DNA of 34,969 nucleotides from Candidatus Berkelbacteria bacterium (GCA_020429585.1 JAGQLE010000018.1:1-34969); one strand, 5' to 3'. Shown: positions 25,455 to 32,743, numbered from the stretch's first letter. Program-made: numbers and translations. The notes: generated from the sequence alone by a model not told the origin.

Positions 25455-26555
25455 ATGAGTCTAAAGATCGGCATTGTTGGCTTACCCAACGTTGGTAAAT
25501 CAACTTTATTTAATGCCCTAACCAAAAAACAATCTGCCCAGGCTAGCAATTTTCCGTTTACAACCATCGATCCGAATATCGGCATTGTTGACTTGCCCGA
25601 CCAGCGACTTGATCAAATTGCCAATCTAGCCAATTCGGCCAAGACCATACCGGCCACCGTTACCTTTGTTGATATCGCTGGTCTCGTTGCCGGTGCCCAC
25701 AAGGGCGAAGGTTTGGGTAATAAGTTTCTCTCGCATATCCGCGAAGTCGACGCCATTGCCATGGTAGTTAGAGATTTTACCGACCCGGATGTTACCCACG
25801 TCTCCGGCGAGGTTAATCCAAAAAGCGATATCGAGGTTATTCAAACTGAACTGGTTTTAGCCGACCTGGAAACAGTTGAGGGTAGGCTAGGGAAGTTAGA
25901 ACGCGAGGTTAAAAGCGGCGATAAAGACGCCCTTGCTCTTCAACAAGTATTAATCGAGGCCAAAAAAACTTTAGAAGAGGGGAGAGGGCTTAACTCACTC
26001 CCCTACTCAGACAACCAAAAAAACTTACTTAAACAGCTGCAACTCCTGAGCCTTAAGCCGCTATTCTTTATTTTAAATGTCGACGAAAACGAGATCGGGG
26101 GAGCAGAGGAGAGGATTAAGGATCTTCAAACTACCGGCCAATTACCCACTTCCTCCCCCGTCATTCCAGTCAGTGCCAAGGTTGAGGCCGAACTCACTGA
26201 GCTTTCAAGCGACGAACAAGCTGAGTATTTAGCTGACTTAGGTATAGCGGAACCAGGTCTAAACAAAGTGATTAAAACCGCTTTTGATACTCTCGGCCTT
26301 ATTACCTACTTTACCGCCGGCCCTAAAGAAGCTCGCGCTTGGACAATTAACGACGGTGATTTGGCACCTCGGGCAGCTGCAGCCATTCACACTGATTTTG
26401 AGCGTGGCTTTATTAAAGCCGAGGTAATTAGCTTTAATGACTACGTTACTAACCAAGGCGAACTCGGCGCCAAAGAAGCCGGCAAACTGCGCCAAGAAGG
26501 CAAAGGCTACTTAGTTAAGGACGGTGACGTCATTCACTTTAAGTTTAATGTTTAA
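25455..26555 (+). CDS. ychF: Ribosome-binding ATPase YchF
   Basis: This OBG-family P-loop protein has 366 residues, the standard length. The G1 loop is GIVGLPNVGKSTLFNALTK, G3 is VDIAGLVAGAHKGEGLGNKFL and the NKxD-equivalent is FILNVDENE, as expected for the ATP-preferring YchF. The C-terminal TGS-type domain ends RQEGKGYLVKDGDVIHFKFN. It is a cytoplasmic regulator of translation and stress response. The gene is transcribed alone from TATAAT at 25441 without a ribosome binding site. Confidence 0.97.
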   Translation: MSLKIGIVGLPNVGKSTLFNALTKKQSAQASNFPFTTIDPNIGIVDLPDQRLDQIANLANSAKTIPATVTFVDIAGLVAGAHKGEGLGNKFLSHIREVDAIAMVVRDFTDPDVTHVSGEVNPKSDIEVIQTELVLADLETVEGRLGKLEREVKSGDKDALALQQVLIEAKKTLEEGRGLNSLPYSDNQKNLLKQLQLLSLKPLFFILNVDENEIGGAEERIKDLQTTGQLPTSSPVIPVSAKVEAELTELSSDEQAEYLADLGIAEPGLNKVIKTAFDTLGLITYFTAGPKEARAWTINDGDLAPRAAAAIHTDFERGFIKAEVISFNDYVTNQGELGAKEAGKLRQEGKGYLVKDGDVIHFKFNV

Positions 26556-26558
26556 GAC

Positions 26559-26587
26559 TTGCCTAAACCTGGTTAGCCTGATAAAAT
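26559..26587 (+). promoter_or_regulatory. Sigma70-like promoter for rpsF-ssb-rpsR
   Basis: TTGCCT (26559-26564) and TAAAAT (26582-26587) with a 17-base spacer form the best promoter in the window. It starts three bases after the ychF stop. Transcription from about 26594 gives a ~50-base leader. Confidence 0.75.
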
Positions 26588-26598
26588 CTCGGGGTAGT

Positions 26599-26615
26599 TT
26601 GGCTAAAGAAGCCAA
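26599..26615 (+). promoter_or_regulatory. Leader hairpin upstream of rpsF
   Basis: TTGGCT (26599-26604) pairs with AGCCAA (26610-26615) around an AAAGA loop, followed by GTTTTGTT. It lies at the 5' end of the rpsF mRNA. It could be an S6:S18 autoregulatory site or a weak attenuator, but the CCG-containing bulge known from S6:S18 leaders is not evident. Confidence 0.4.
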
Positions 26616-26643
26616 GTTTTGTTATTAGTATGGATTTTTGTTT

Positions 26644-27072
26644 ATGACCGACTATGAACTAACTGTAATCACTCGCGAAGAGTCGATTGCCGACCTAGAA
26701 AAATTAATCGAAGAAGCGGGTGGACAAATCCAATCCCGTCAGCCAATGGGCCGTAAAACCCTAGCTTATTCGATCAAAAAAGAAACTGCTGGGTATTACA
26801 CCTCAATTCGACTTAATCTTGATCCGGCTAAAATCGAAGCTCTAAACAAGCAGTTCCTTCTTCAGGCCAACTTGCTGCGACACCTCTTAGTAGTAATTCC
26901 TACTCACAAGCTTACTTCCCACCTCGAAGTCGAAGAAATCAAAGAAGCTAAAGAGGTTAATGAGACCGATTCAAAAAATGTTGCCGACGACCAAGAAAGA
27001 AGCAAGGCTCTCGACGAACAACTTAGCAAACTTATTGGTGGCGATGAGCCCGAAAATCAAAAGGAGATCTAG
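26644..27072 (+). CDS. rpsF: 30S ribosomal protein S6 with a charged C-terminal extension
   Basis: The protein has 142 residues. Residues 1-~96 are S6: YELTVITREESIADLEKLIE, GRKTLAYSIKKETAGYYTSI, LRHLLVVIP. The remaining ~45 residues are an acidic, helical, low-complexity tail (EVEEIKEAKEVNETDSKN onward). S6 binds S18 on the 30S platform. I took the ATG at 26644 rather than the TTG two codons earlier because it gives the normal MTDYE start. It heads the conserved rpsF-ssb-rpsR operon; its stop overlaps the ssb GTG (TAGTG). Confidence 0.96.
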   Translation: MTDYELTVITREESIADLEKLIEEAGGQIQSRQPMGRKTLAYSIKKETAGYYTSIRLNLDPAKIEALNKQFLLQANLLRHLLVVIPTHKLTSHLEVEEIKEAKEVNETDSKNVADDQERSKALDEQLSKLIGGDEPENQKEI

Positions 27073-27515
27073 TGGCCGACTTTAATCAAGCTGTTATCTT
27101 AGGCAATTTGACCCGGGATCCAGAGTTGCGTTCAACCCAATCAGGCCAATCAGTTGCCTCTTTTACAATCGCGACTAATCGACGCTGGACTACTAAAGAC
27201 GGGCAGCAGCAGGAAGAAACAGAGTTTCATAACATTGTAGCTTGGGGAAAGCTTGCCGAAATTGTTTCTCAAATTCTTTACAAAGGCCGTAAAGTTCTTG
27301 TCGCCGGACGATTGCGCACCCGTCAGTGGGAGGGTCAAGACGGCATTAAGCGGTATTCAACCGAAATTGTCGCCGATCATGTCAGCGCTACCGGGCCAAG
27401 CCGAACAGGCGGTGAAGTTCCTGCTCAATCAGGCGGCGAAGAAATGCCTAAGGCCGAAAAACCGGCCGAGGTAAATGTACCCGACGAAATCAACCTAGAC
27501 GATATTCCTTTTTAA
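27072..27515 (+). CDS. ssb: Single-stranded DNA-binding protein
   Basis: The 147-residue protein has an N-terminal OB fold (FNQAVILGNLTRDPELRSTQ, VASFTIATNRRW, EFHNIVAWGKLAEI, GRKVLVAGRLRTRQWEGQDG). A short glycine/proline-rich linker leads to the acidic tip NLDDIPF, which recruits partner proteins in replication and repair. The GTG start overlaps the rpsF stop and has AAGGAG six bases upstream. Placement between the S6 and S18 genes is the common bacterial arrangement. Confidence 0.97.
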   Translation: MADFNQAVILGNLTRDPELRSTQSGQSVASFTIATNRRWTTKDGQQQEETEFHNIVAWGKLAEIVSQILYKGRKVLVAGRLRTRQWEGQDGIKRYSTEIVADHVSATGPSRTGGEVPAQSGGEEMPKAEKPAEVNVPDEINLDDIPF

Positions 27516-27524
27516 GGGAGAAAA

Positions 27525-27740
27525 ATGGCTAAAGCAAAAAGAAAAAACTGTAATTTCTGCAAAAAGAAAATTGAGTGGATCGATTATAAGGATCCGAGCG
27601 CTCTTAAGCGTTATCTTGGAACATGGTCAAAAATCAAATCAGCTAAAGACATTGGCACTTGCACTCGCCACCAGCGTCTTTTAGGCGATGCCGTTAAGCG
27701 GGCTCGATTTTTAGCTCTGCTCCCTTATACTTCTCGATAA
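27525..27740 (+). CDS. rpsR: 30S ribosomal protein S18, cysteine-containing form
   Basis: The 71-residue S18 has WIDYKDPSALKRYL and the conserved GTCTRHQRLLGDAVKRARFL. The N-terminus NCNFCKKK adds Cys9-x2-Cys12, and Cys46-x2-His49 could complete a zinc site, as in the zinc-binding variant of S18. AGGGAGAAAA precedes the ATG. It is the last gene of rpsF-ssb-rpsR. Confidence 0.96.
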   Translation: MAKAKRKNCNFCKKKIEWIDYKDPSALKRYLGTWSKIKSAKDIGTCTRHQRLLGDAVKRARFLALLPYTSR

Positions 27741-27748
27741 ATAATTTT

Positions 27749-27811
27749 CTAGTCGTCCTGAGTTGGCGAAGGATCTAAGTTTTTCTATTCTTCGCTTCTC
27801 AGCAAGACTAG
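27749..27811 (+). promoter_or_regulatory. Long imperfect hairpin in front of efp
   Basis: Three nested stems are visible: CTAGTC/GACTAG (27749-27754 with 27806-27811), CTGAG/CTCAG (27758-27762 with 27798-27802) and GCGAAG/CTTCGC (27766-27771 with 27790-27795). Small internal loops separate them, and the apical loop is 18 bases. It ends two bases before the efp ribosome site. No T-run follows, so it is not a simple terminator. It could be a structured leader, an RNase processing site after rpsR, or a palindromic repeat. Confidence 0.65.
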
Positions 27812-27822
27812 AAAGAGGATTT

Positions 27823-28386
27823 ATGCTTGGAATAACTGATCTTAAACCAGGAACTTTTTTTGAATTCGAAAATGCGCCGCATGTCGTTGTTGCGTCAGAG
27901 CACTCTAAATCCGGACGGGCCGGCGCAGTCATGAGAACTAAAATCAAAAACCTAACTACTGGAGCAATTTACGATCGGACCTTTAAGGGCAATGATCAAT
28001 TCCCAGAAGCAGATATCTCCCGCAAAAAGGGCCAGTTTTTGTATTCTGACGAGACCGGGGCGACTTTTATGGAATTGGATAACTTCGAACAGCATCAGCT
28101 CGATGCCGCTCAAGTTAGTGATGCCAAACCCTATCTAAAAGAAGGACTTGAGTTGGATCTGGTTTTGCACGACGATACCTTGTTAGCAGTTGAGCTGCCA
28201 ACCAAAGTGGATTTAGAGGTTGTTTATACCGAACCGGGCTTTAAAGGCGATACCCAATCAACGGTTACTAAACCAGCTAAACTAGAAACCGGCTTTGAGG
28301 TTAATGTTCCCTTGTTTATCAAGCAAGGCGAAAAAATCAGGGTCAACACTCAAACCGGCCAGTATGTCGAAAGGGCCAATAACTAA
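27823..28386 (+). CDS. efp: Elongation factor P, Arg32 type
   Basis: The protein has 187 residues from the ATG at 27823, which has AGAGGA four bases upstream; a frame open to 27763 crosses the hairpin and is not family-like. KOW, OB2 and C-terminal OB domains are all present (GITDLKPGTFFEFENAPHVV; LELDLVLHDDTLLAVELP; ETGFEVNVPLFIKQGEKIRV). EF-P relieves ribosome stalling at polyproline. The loop that reaches the peptidyl-transferase centre reads EHSKSGRAGA with Arg32 at the tip, as in EarP-rhamnosylated EF-P, not Lys34. The Pro-Ala tract of the nearby sortase is not a Pro-Pro run, so it is not an obvious client. Confidence 0.95.
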   Translation: MLGITDLKPGTFFEFENAPHVVVASEHSKSGRAGAVMRTKIKNLTTGAIYDRTFKGNDQFPEADISRKKGQFLYSDETGATFMELDNFEQHQLDAAQVSDAKPYLKEGLELDLVLHDDTLLAVELPTKVDLEVVYTEPGFKGDTQSTVTKPAKLETGFEVNVPLFIKQGEKIRVNTQTGQYVERANN

Positions 28387-28405
28387 CTAATCGTCTTCAA
28401 TGAGT

Positions 28406-28411
28406 TATAAT
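28406..28411 (+). promoter_or_regulatory. Consensus -10 for the PRC-to-Nudix operon, leaderless type
   Basis: A perfect TATAAT is followed by TAATTT and then the ATG at 28418, so the predicted transcription start is the A of the start codon. No Shine-Dalgarno or clear -35 is visible. It lies 20 bases after the efp stop. Confidence 0.65.
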
Positions 28412-28417
28412 TAATTT

Positions 28418-28927
28418 ATGCTCATCGAAGTCAAAAAACTAAAGCATCTGCCAGTAGCCTCAATGCAAGACGAAGCTCAGATCGGCCAGGTTGATCAGGT
28501 CCTAATTCATCCCGAAACAGGCGAGTTGATCGGCTTTCTTATTAAAACTGGCGGTTGGTTTAGTCCTAAACTAGCGCTTTCTAGTCGCGATGTTACCAGT
28601 TACGACTACAAAGGCATTGTCGTTAGAAATCAAGACTCGCTGGTTGCGATCGATGAAATTCAACCCTTTAAAAGCCTTCTGAATCGTAAAGACTTTTGGC
28701 TAGATAAGGAAGTGATCACCGAATCGGGCGACAAGCTTGGCAAAGTTAATAATTTGATAATCGATACCGACCTCGAACAGTTAGCCAAAATCCATGTTGG
28801 CAGTACTTTTGGCAAGGAATTAATTTTGGATAAAGCTAAGATTGTCGAGGTAACTCCTAGGGTAGTTAAGGTTAAAGATTTGGCCAACACCAATCAAGCC
28901 GCAATACCAGAGCAAGCATTGGCATGA
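28418..28927 (+). CDS. Protein with two PRC-barrel-like domains
   Basis: The protein has 169 residues, no signal peptide and no membrane segment. Residues ~1-80 contain MQDEAQIGQVDQVLIHPETG-like strands followed by LIGFLIKTGGWF. Residues ~90-155 repeat the pattern with WLDKEVITESGDKLGKVNNLIIDTD, LAKIHVGST and ELILDKAKIVEVTPRVVKVK. This is the double PRC-barrel layout (PF05239) found in RimM-like and photosynthetic-reaction-centre-like proteins. Its binding partner is unknown. It heads the operon and its stop overlaps the next start (ATGA). Confidence 0.82.
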   Translation: MLIEVKKLKHLPVASMQDEAQIGQVDQVLIHPETGELIGFLIKTGGWFSPKLALSSRDVTSYDYKGIVVRNQDSLVAIDEIQPFKSLLNRKDFWLDKEVITESGDKLGKVNNLIIDTDLEQLAKIHVGSTFGKELILDKAKIVEVTPRVVKVKDLANTNQAAIPEQALA

Positions 28928-29223
28928 CCGAGTTCTCCAACCGGGTCCATCAGGTCGTCAAGGCAATCCCGGCCGGCCAAGTTTTAACCTATGGCCAAGT
29001 TGCCACCCGAGCAGGACGACCAAGAGCTGCCCGAGCCGTCGGCACAATTATGAAAAACAACCCTTGCTCATTCCTAAACACCACACCCAAACAAGCAACG
29101 CCCTGTCATCGGGTTGTCGCCGCTAATTTAAAACTTGGTGGCTTTAATGGCGGCCAGCAGGCAAAAATCCAACTCTTGCAAGCTGAAGGCTGGAAAATTG
29201 ACCGTGGAAAACTCGTACGATGA
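28924..29223 (+). CDS. MGMT/Ogt-type DNA alkyltransferase domain
   Basis: The protein has 99 residues, only the DNA-binding C-terminal domain of O6-alkylguanine-DNA alkyltransferase. Motifs: IPAGQVLTYGQVATRAGRPR, ARAVGTIMKNNP (recognition helix region) and TPCHRVVAANLKLGGFNGG. The acceptor cysteine of PCHRV is present, so it differs from alkyltransferase-like proteins, where Trp replaces it. Between NNP and PCHRV about six extra residues (CSFLNTTPKQAT) are inserted. It could repair alkylated guanine, or only sense it. It overlaps both neighbours (ATGA at each end). Confidence 0.88.
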   Translation: MTEFSNRVHQVVKAIPAGQVLTYGQVATRAGRPRAARAVGTIMKNNPCSFLNTTPKQATPCHRVVAANLKLGGFNGGQQAKIQLLQAEGWKIDRGKLVR

Positions 29224-29906
29224 ACAAAACCGCTCCTAAGCCTCAACCGGTAATTGTTTTTGACCATATTGCCAAAATCTACGGTACCGGTGGCAGCAAA
29301 ACCCACGCGGTCAAAAATGCAACCTTCGAGATTGAGCCGGCCAGTTTTACCGTTATTGTCGGACCGTCAGGCTCTGGCAAAAGTACGATTCTCAATCTAA
29401 TGGGATTACTGGATCAACCAACCAAAGGCGAGTATTGGCTCGATGGCCTCAAGACCGCTGATATCAGCAGCGACAACCAACGCGCAATCCTCAGGAGAGA
29501 CAAGCTTGGCTTCGTTTTTCAACAGTTTAATCTTCTTAGTCGAGCGAGCGCCCTGCAAAATGTGATGATGCCAGGCATCTATTCTCGCAAGAAAAATCGA
29601 CAGGAGCGCGCAACCTATCTTCTTAAAGAGGTTGGTCTTAGCCACCGACTGCACCATCGCCCTAATCAGATGTCGGGTGGAGAGCAGCAACGCGTTGCCA
29701 TCGCCCGCTCACTAATCAACTCACCACGCATCTTATTAGCTGATGAACCAACGGGTAACCTAGACTCAAAAACCGGCAAAGCAATTCTTGAATTATTACA
29801 AGAACTTAACCGTAACGGCCAAACAGTGGTTGTTATTACTCACGATGACTCGCTTGCTGACTTAGCCCATAAGGTAATTCGAGTTAAAGATGGAGTGACA
29901 TCGTGA
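29220..29906 (+). CDS. ABC transporter ATPase, MacB/LolD type
   Basis: This 228-residue nucleotide-binding subunit has Walker A GPSGSGKST (48-56), the Q-loop in FVFQQFNLLSRASALQN, the signature MSGGEQQRVAIARSL (usually LSGGQ), Walker B ILLADEPTGNLD and the switch histidine in VVVITHDDSLA. The order and GNLD ending are those of the type VII exporters (MacB, LolD, FtsE). It energises the permease next door, which starts within its stop codon (GTGA). Confidence 0.96.
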   Translation: MNKTAPKPQPVIVFDHIAKIYGTGGSKTHAVKNATFEIEPASFTVIVGPSGSGKSTILNLMGLLDQPTKGEYWLDGLKTADISSDNQRAILRRDKLGFVFQQFNLLSRASALQNVMMPGIYSRKKNRQERATYLLKEVGLSHRLHHRPNQMSGGEQQRVAIARSLINSPRILLADEPTGNLDSKTGKAILELLQELNRNGQTVVVITHDDSLADLAHKVIRVKDGVTS

Positions 29907-31117
29907 TCTGGGAAGCCTTTAAAGTAGCTCTGGCTTCGATTTGGGCGAACCGCATCCGTTCACTCTTGACCGTTATTGGCATTATTATTGGCATCGGCTC
30001 GGTTGTTATGTTTTTAGCAGTAGGCGAAGGACTTCGTCACGATGTTAATGCCGAAATTACTAGTCTCGGCACCAATTTACTAACGATCCTTCCTGGAGAG
30101 TTTGATACCGAAGGTGGGTTTTCATTTAATGCTAGCCTTTTAACCGGTGACGTCCTTAAAGTTGAGGATATCGAAGACGTTAAGGCACTGCCGGATGTTC
30201 AGGAAGTATCTGCAATCTCGCTCGTTGGCGGCGTTCTCAGAAAGGATGATAGGGCCGCTCCTGGTGCCTTTTTAGCGGGTACACTTGCATCTATGCCCGA
30301 AGTTTTTACCAGCGTTCAGATTGATAGCGGTAGGTTTTTTACAGAAGAGGAAAACGCTAATAAGGCCAAGGTTGTTGTGCTTGCCCCAGGAATTGCCAAT
30401 CAGCTTTTTGGTGATCAAGATCCTCTCGGCCAGACAGTATCGATCGGCGTAGAAGATTTTACAGTTATAGGAATAACTAAAGTTCCAGATTCATCCTCGA
30501 TTCTTGGGGCAACCGACTACTCAACGATCGTTTGGATGCCCTTGCAAACTGCCGGCGAGCTTGGCGACGGCGTCAAAGTCTTTCGTATTCTGGTCAAGCT
30601 TGACGAGACAGTTATGCCAGAAGACTACATTCCCACAATCGAATCGACTCTTCTCAAGAGGCACAACCAAGAAGACTTTAGTGTCGTAACCCAAGATGAT
30701 TTACTTGGAGTTTTAAACACCGTTCTAAATCTTTTGACTGCCGCGGTAGCCGGCATTGCCTCAATCTCGCTTCTGGTTGCAGGCGTAGGGATTATGAACA
30801 TCATGCTTGTCTCAGTTACCGAAAGAACGAAGGAGATTGGGCTAAGAAAAGCAGTTGGTGCTCCCACTCATGCCATTCTTCTGCAATTTATTATTGAATC
30901 AGTTATGCTATCTGTTTTCGGCGCCCTAGTTGCCGTCGGATTAGCCTTTTTAGCCAGCCAGCTCGCCACCCAATACTCGCCTCTAACCCTCATCATTACT
31001 CCTTATTCAATAATCTTAGCCGTTAGCGTAGGTGTCGCGGTTGGTTTAATCTTTGGGATAACCCCAGCCTTCAGAGCTGCTAAACTAGATCCAATAGAAG
31101 CTTTAAGATCGGAATAA
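29903..31117 (+). CDS. MacB/FtsX-like ABC permease
   Basis: The protein has 404 residues. The first transmembrane segment (residues ~18-42, RSLLTVIGIIIGIGSVVMFLAVG) leads to a ~230-residue extracytoplasmic MacB-periplasmic-core domain (ending ~residue 265). Three more segments follow in the FtsX domain (GIASISLLVAGVGIMNIMLV, then ILLQFIIESVMLSVFGALV and PYSIILAVSVGVAVGLIFGI). The C-terminus PAFRAAKLDPIEALRSE is diagnostic of the family. Such mechanotransmission transporters move peptides, lipids or signals rather than small solutes. The substrate is unknown. The following membrane-anchored protein may be the accessory subunit. Confidence 0.94.
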   Translation: MIWEAFKVALASIWANRIRSLLTVIGIIIGIGSVVMFLAVGEGLRHDVNAEITSLGTNLLTILPGEFDTEGGFSFNASLLTGDVLKVEDIEDVKALPDVQEVSAISLVGGVLRKDDRAAPGAFLAGTLASMPEVFTSVQIDSGRFFTEEENANKAKVVVLAPGIANQLFGDQDPLGQTVSIGVEDFTVIGITKVPDSSSILGATDYSTIVWMPLQTAGELGDGVKVFRILVKLDETVMPEDYIPTIESTLLKRHNQEDFSVVTQDDLLGVLNTVLNLLTAAVAGIASISLLVAGVGIMNIMLVSVTERTKEIGLRKAVGAPTHAILLQFIIESVMLSVFGALVAVGLAFLASQLATQYSPLTLIITPYSIILAVSVGVAVGLIFGITPAFRAAKLDPIEALRSE

Positions 31118-31863
31118 TGGCACCAGACGACGAAATATTAGAACAACTCAAGGTAGTCTCGAAACGCAACTCCTTACCTGCCCAGTTTTTGCGAGGTATT
31201 GTCTTTGGCATTGGCTCAGTCATCGGCATCGCTTTTCTCGTCTACCTTTTACTACCAGCTCTGGAAAAGCTACCGGTTGTCGGTCAACTTTTAGAAGAGG
31301 AGGTAGCACCACCTATCCAGGAGACCGCGGATACCAAACTGCCAAGCGCTCTGCAGCAACAATCCAATTCGACCAATACGACCACTCCATCAACAACGAG
31401 CAATAGTACTATTTCCGGATCGTCAAAAATTAAAGCCGATTACTACTCCGTTGTCTTGCCGGCTGGTTGGAACCTATCTCTTAAGGAAAACAACCAAGGC
31501 ATACAACTTAGCCGCCTCACCGCCGAAAGTGACGATTTTGCCAGCCATACCGACGATGCAGCCGACGGGCCGTTCACCCCTATTTATTACGATTCAGGCG
31601 CCGTTATCACGATTCATGTTACCGAACCGGCGGACTCAGGCGAGCATGGCCAAGTTTTTGAGGAGAAAGAAGTTGACGTCGATGGTGAAACTGCTTTGTG
31701 GCATCAATTTTCTGAGCCGAGCACCTTTTCCGGCGTCCAGTACGACGTCCACTTCGACCACGCTGGCCGTTCTTACCTAATTCAATTTGCCGCGGCTGAC
31801 AGTGTTACTGATGCCGAAGTAATATTTAATACTATCCTTGATTCGTTTGAATTCGTCGACTAA
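31117..31863 (+). CDS. Membrane-anchored protein, possible MacB-system partner
   Basis: The protein has 248 residues. Residues ~10-60 (RNSLPAQFLRGIVFGIGSVI, then a transmembrane segment to LLLPALEKLPVVGQLLEEE) resemble the DUF5665-type anchor seen in CPR. A Ser/Thr/Asn-rich linker follows (~75-105), and residues ~110-248 form a beta-rich outer domain (YYSVVLPAGWNLSLKENN, GAVITIHVTEPADSGEHG, VQYDVHFDHAGRSYLIQFAA). The outer domain has a PsbP-like feel, but I cannot name it. It overlaps the permease and the Nudix gene (TAATG at both ends). Confidence 0.82.
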   Translation: MAPDDEILEQLKVVSKRNSLPAQFLRGIVFGIGSVIGIAFLVYLLLPALEKLPVVGQLLEEEVAPPIQETADTKLPSALQQQSNSTNTTTPSTTSNSTISGSSKIKADYYSVVLPAGWNLSLKENNQGIQLSRLTAESDDFASHTDDAADGPFTPIYYDSGAVITIHVTEPADSGEHGQVFEEKEVDVDGETALWHQFSEPSTFSGVQYDVHFDHAGRSYLIQFAAADSVTDAEVIFNTILDSFEFVD

Positions 31864-32369
31864 TGGGCGATCCTAAGCCAACTCACTTAGCGGTTACGGT
31901 TTTTCTCCGCCATGGCGACGACGTCTTGCTTATGAAAAGGTCGCCCCACAAAAGCCACGAGCCCAATAAATTCTGTGGCGTCGGAGGCAAAGTTGACGAC
32001 GGCGAAACGATTATAGAAACATCTGTCCGGGAAACCAAGGAAGAAGCAGGTATCACACTGGCTCCGGAAAAGTTCGTTTCCCGCGGCCAACTTGTTCTTG
32101 ACGGCTATCCCGAAGCCCGCTGGGCTGTCTCACTTTTCGAGGCTTGGCCACAAGATCGCCAAGTTGCCAATAACGACGAAGGCGAGCTGATTTGGGTACC
32201 GATTAACCAAGTCGCCCAAACGGATTTAATGGACGACATCCGTTATTACGTTGAAGAAATTCTTAATTCTCAAAAGAATATTTTTGGCCACTTTATGTTT
32301 AAAGGTGATACCGTTGTCGACCACACTCTCCAGTTCCTAGAAAAAATGGAATTACAACCAACAAGCTAA
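31863..32369 (+). CDS. Nudix hydrolase, MutT/8-oxo-dGTPase-like
   Basis: The protein has 168 residues. The complete Nudix box (residues 42-64) starts GKVDDGETIIETSVRETKEE and ends AGI. HLAVTVFLRHGDDVLLMKR before it is typical of MutT/NUDT1-type enzymes, and the PNKFCGVGGK lead-in supports a nucleotide substrate. Which nucleotide cannot be read. It is the last gene of the operon from 28418 and overlaps the preceding stop (TAATG). Confidence 0.92.
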   Translation: MGDPKPTHLAVTVFLRHGDDVLLMKRSPHKSHEPNKFCGVGGKVDDGETIIETSVRETKEEAGITLAPEKFVSRGQLVLDGYPEARWAVSLFEAWPQDRQVANNDEGELIWVPINQVAQTDLMDDIRYYVEEILNSQKNIFGHFMFKGDTVVDHTLQFLEKMELQPTS

Positions 32370-32435
32370 ACTTTGACTGGCCGAGAAGGAATTGTTCTTT
32401 TTCTACCATAGCTTAAGTGGTTTTTTATTATGGCG

Positions 32436-32441
32436 TATAAT
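32436..32441 (+). promoter_or_regulatory. Consensus -10 box overlapping the inverted repeat
   Basis: TATAAT here overlaps the left arm of the 13-base inverted repeat. TTAAGT at 32413-32418 is a weak -35 at 17 bases. A transcript would start near 32448, inside the left arm, so only the inner part of the stem would exist in that RNA. Confidence 0.35.
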
Positions 32442-32591
32442 GCGCGGCGGTACATGCAAAGTTTACGCCAGGAACGCAGTTATTGGAAAGTAAATTTGGT
32501 ATATACCGAGTATGCGAAGTCGTGAGCGACGAGCAGAACGAGGCAAAGCCGCCGCGCATTAGGCAAAAGAGCGAAGCGATTTTACCTAATG
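32438..32591. repeat. Inverted-repeat element, candidate structured RNA or MITE
   Basis: TAATGCGCGGCGG (32438-32450) and CCGCCGCGCATTA (32549-32561) are perfect 13-base inverted repeats separated by 98 bases. A second hairpin, CATTAGG-C-AAAA (32557-32568) with TTTT-A-CCTAATG (32580-32591), shares CATTA with the right arm, so the two stems exclude each other. Inside lie the small hairpin GTCG-TGAG-CGAC (near 32519-32530) and the palindrome GGTATATACC. No transposase, tmRNA, RNase P or SRP signature is recognisable. Confidence 0.6.
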
Positions 32592-32743
32592 GATGATACT
32601 AACTACTATCTTTCCGATTTATTAAATACAAATTCAAATATCTAAGGTCATTTCTTGTTCAAGGAAAACGAAGTTGTTCGCCACAATCTCCAACTGGTCG
32701 CCGAACCTGCTCTAGCTACCTAGAATTTTCAGTTCTTTTCAAG

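Noticed and set aside
27763-27822. Upstream extension of efp
   Set aside because: The 20 extra residues are encoded by the leader hairpin and are not EF-P-like; ATG 27823 has its own AGAGGA.
32438-32561. SRP RNA, tmRNA or RNase P RNA
   Set aside because: The size is wrong for RNase P and tmRNA, and the SRP core with its closed GNRA-type loop and asymmetric loop cannot be drawn around CCAGGAACGCAG.
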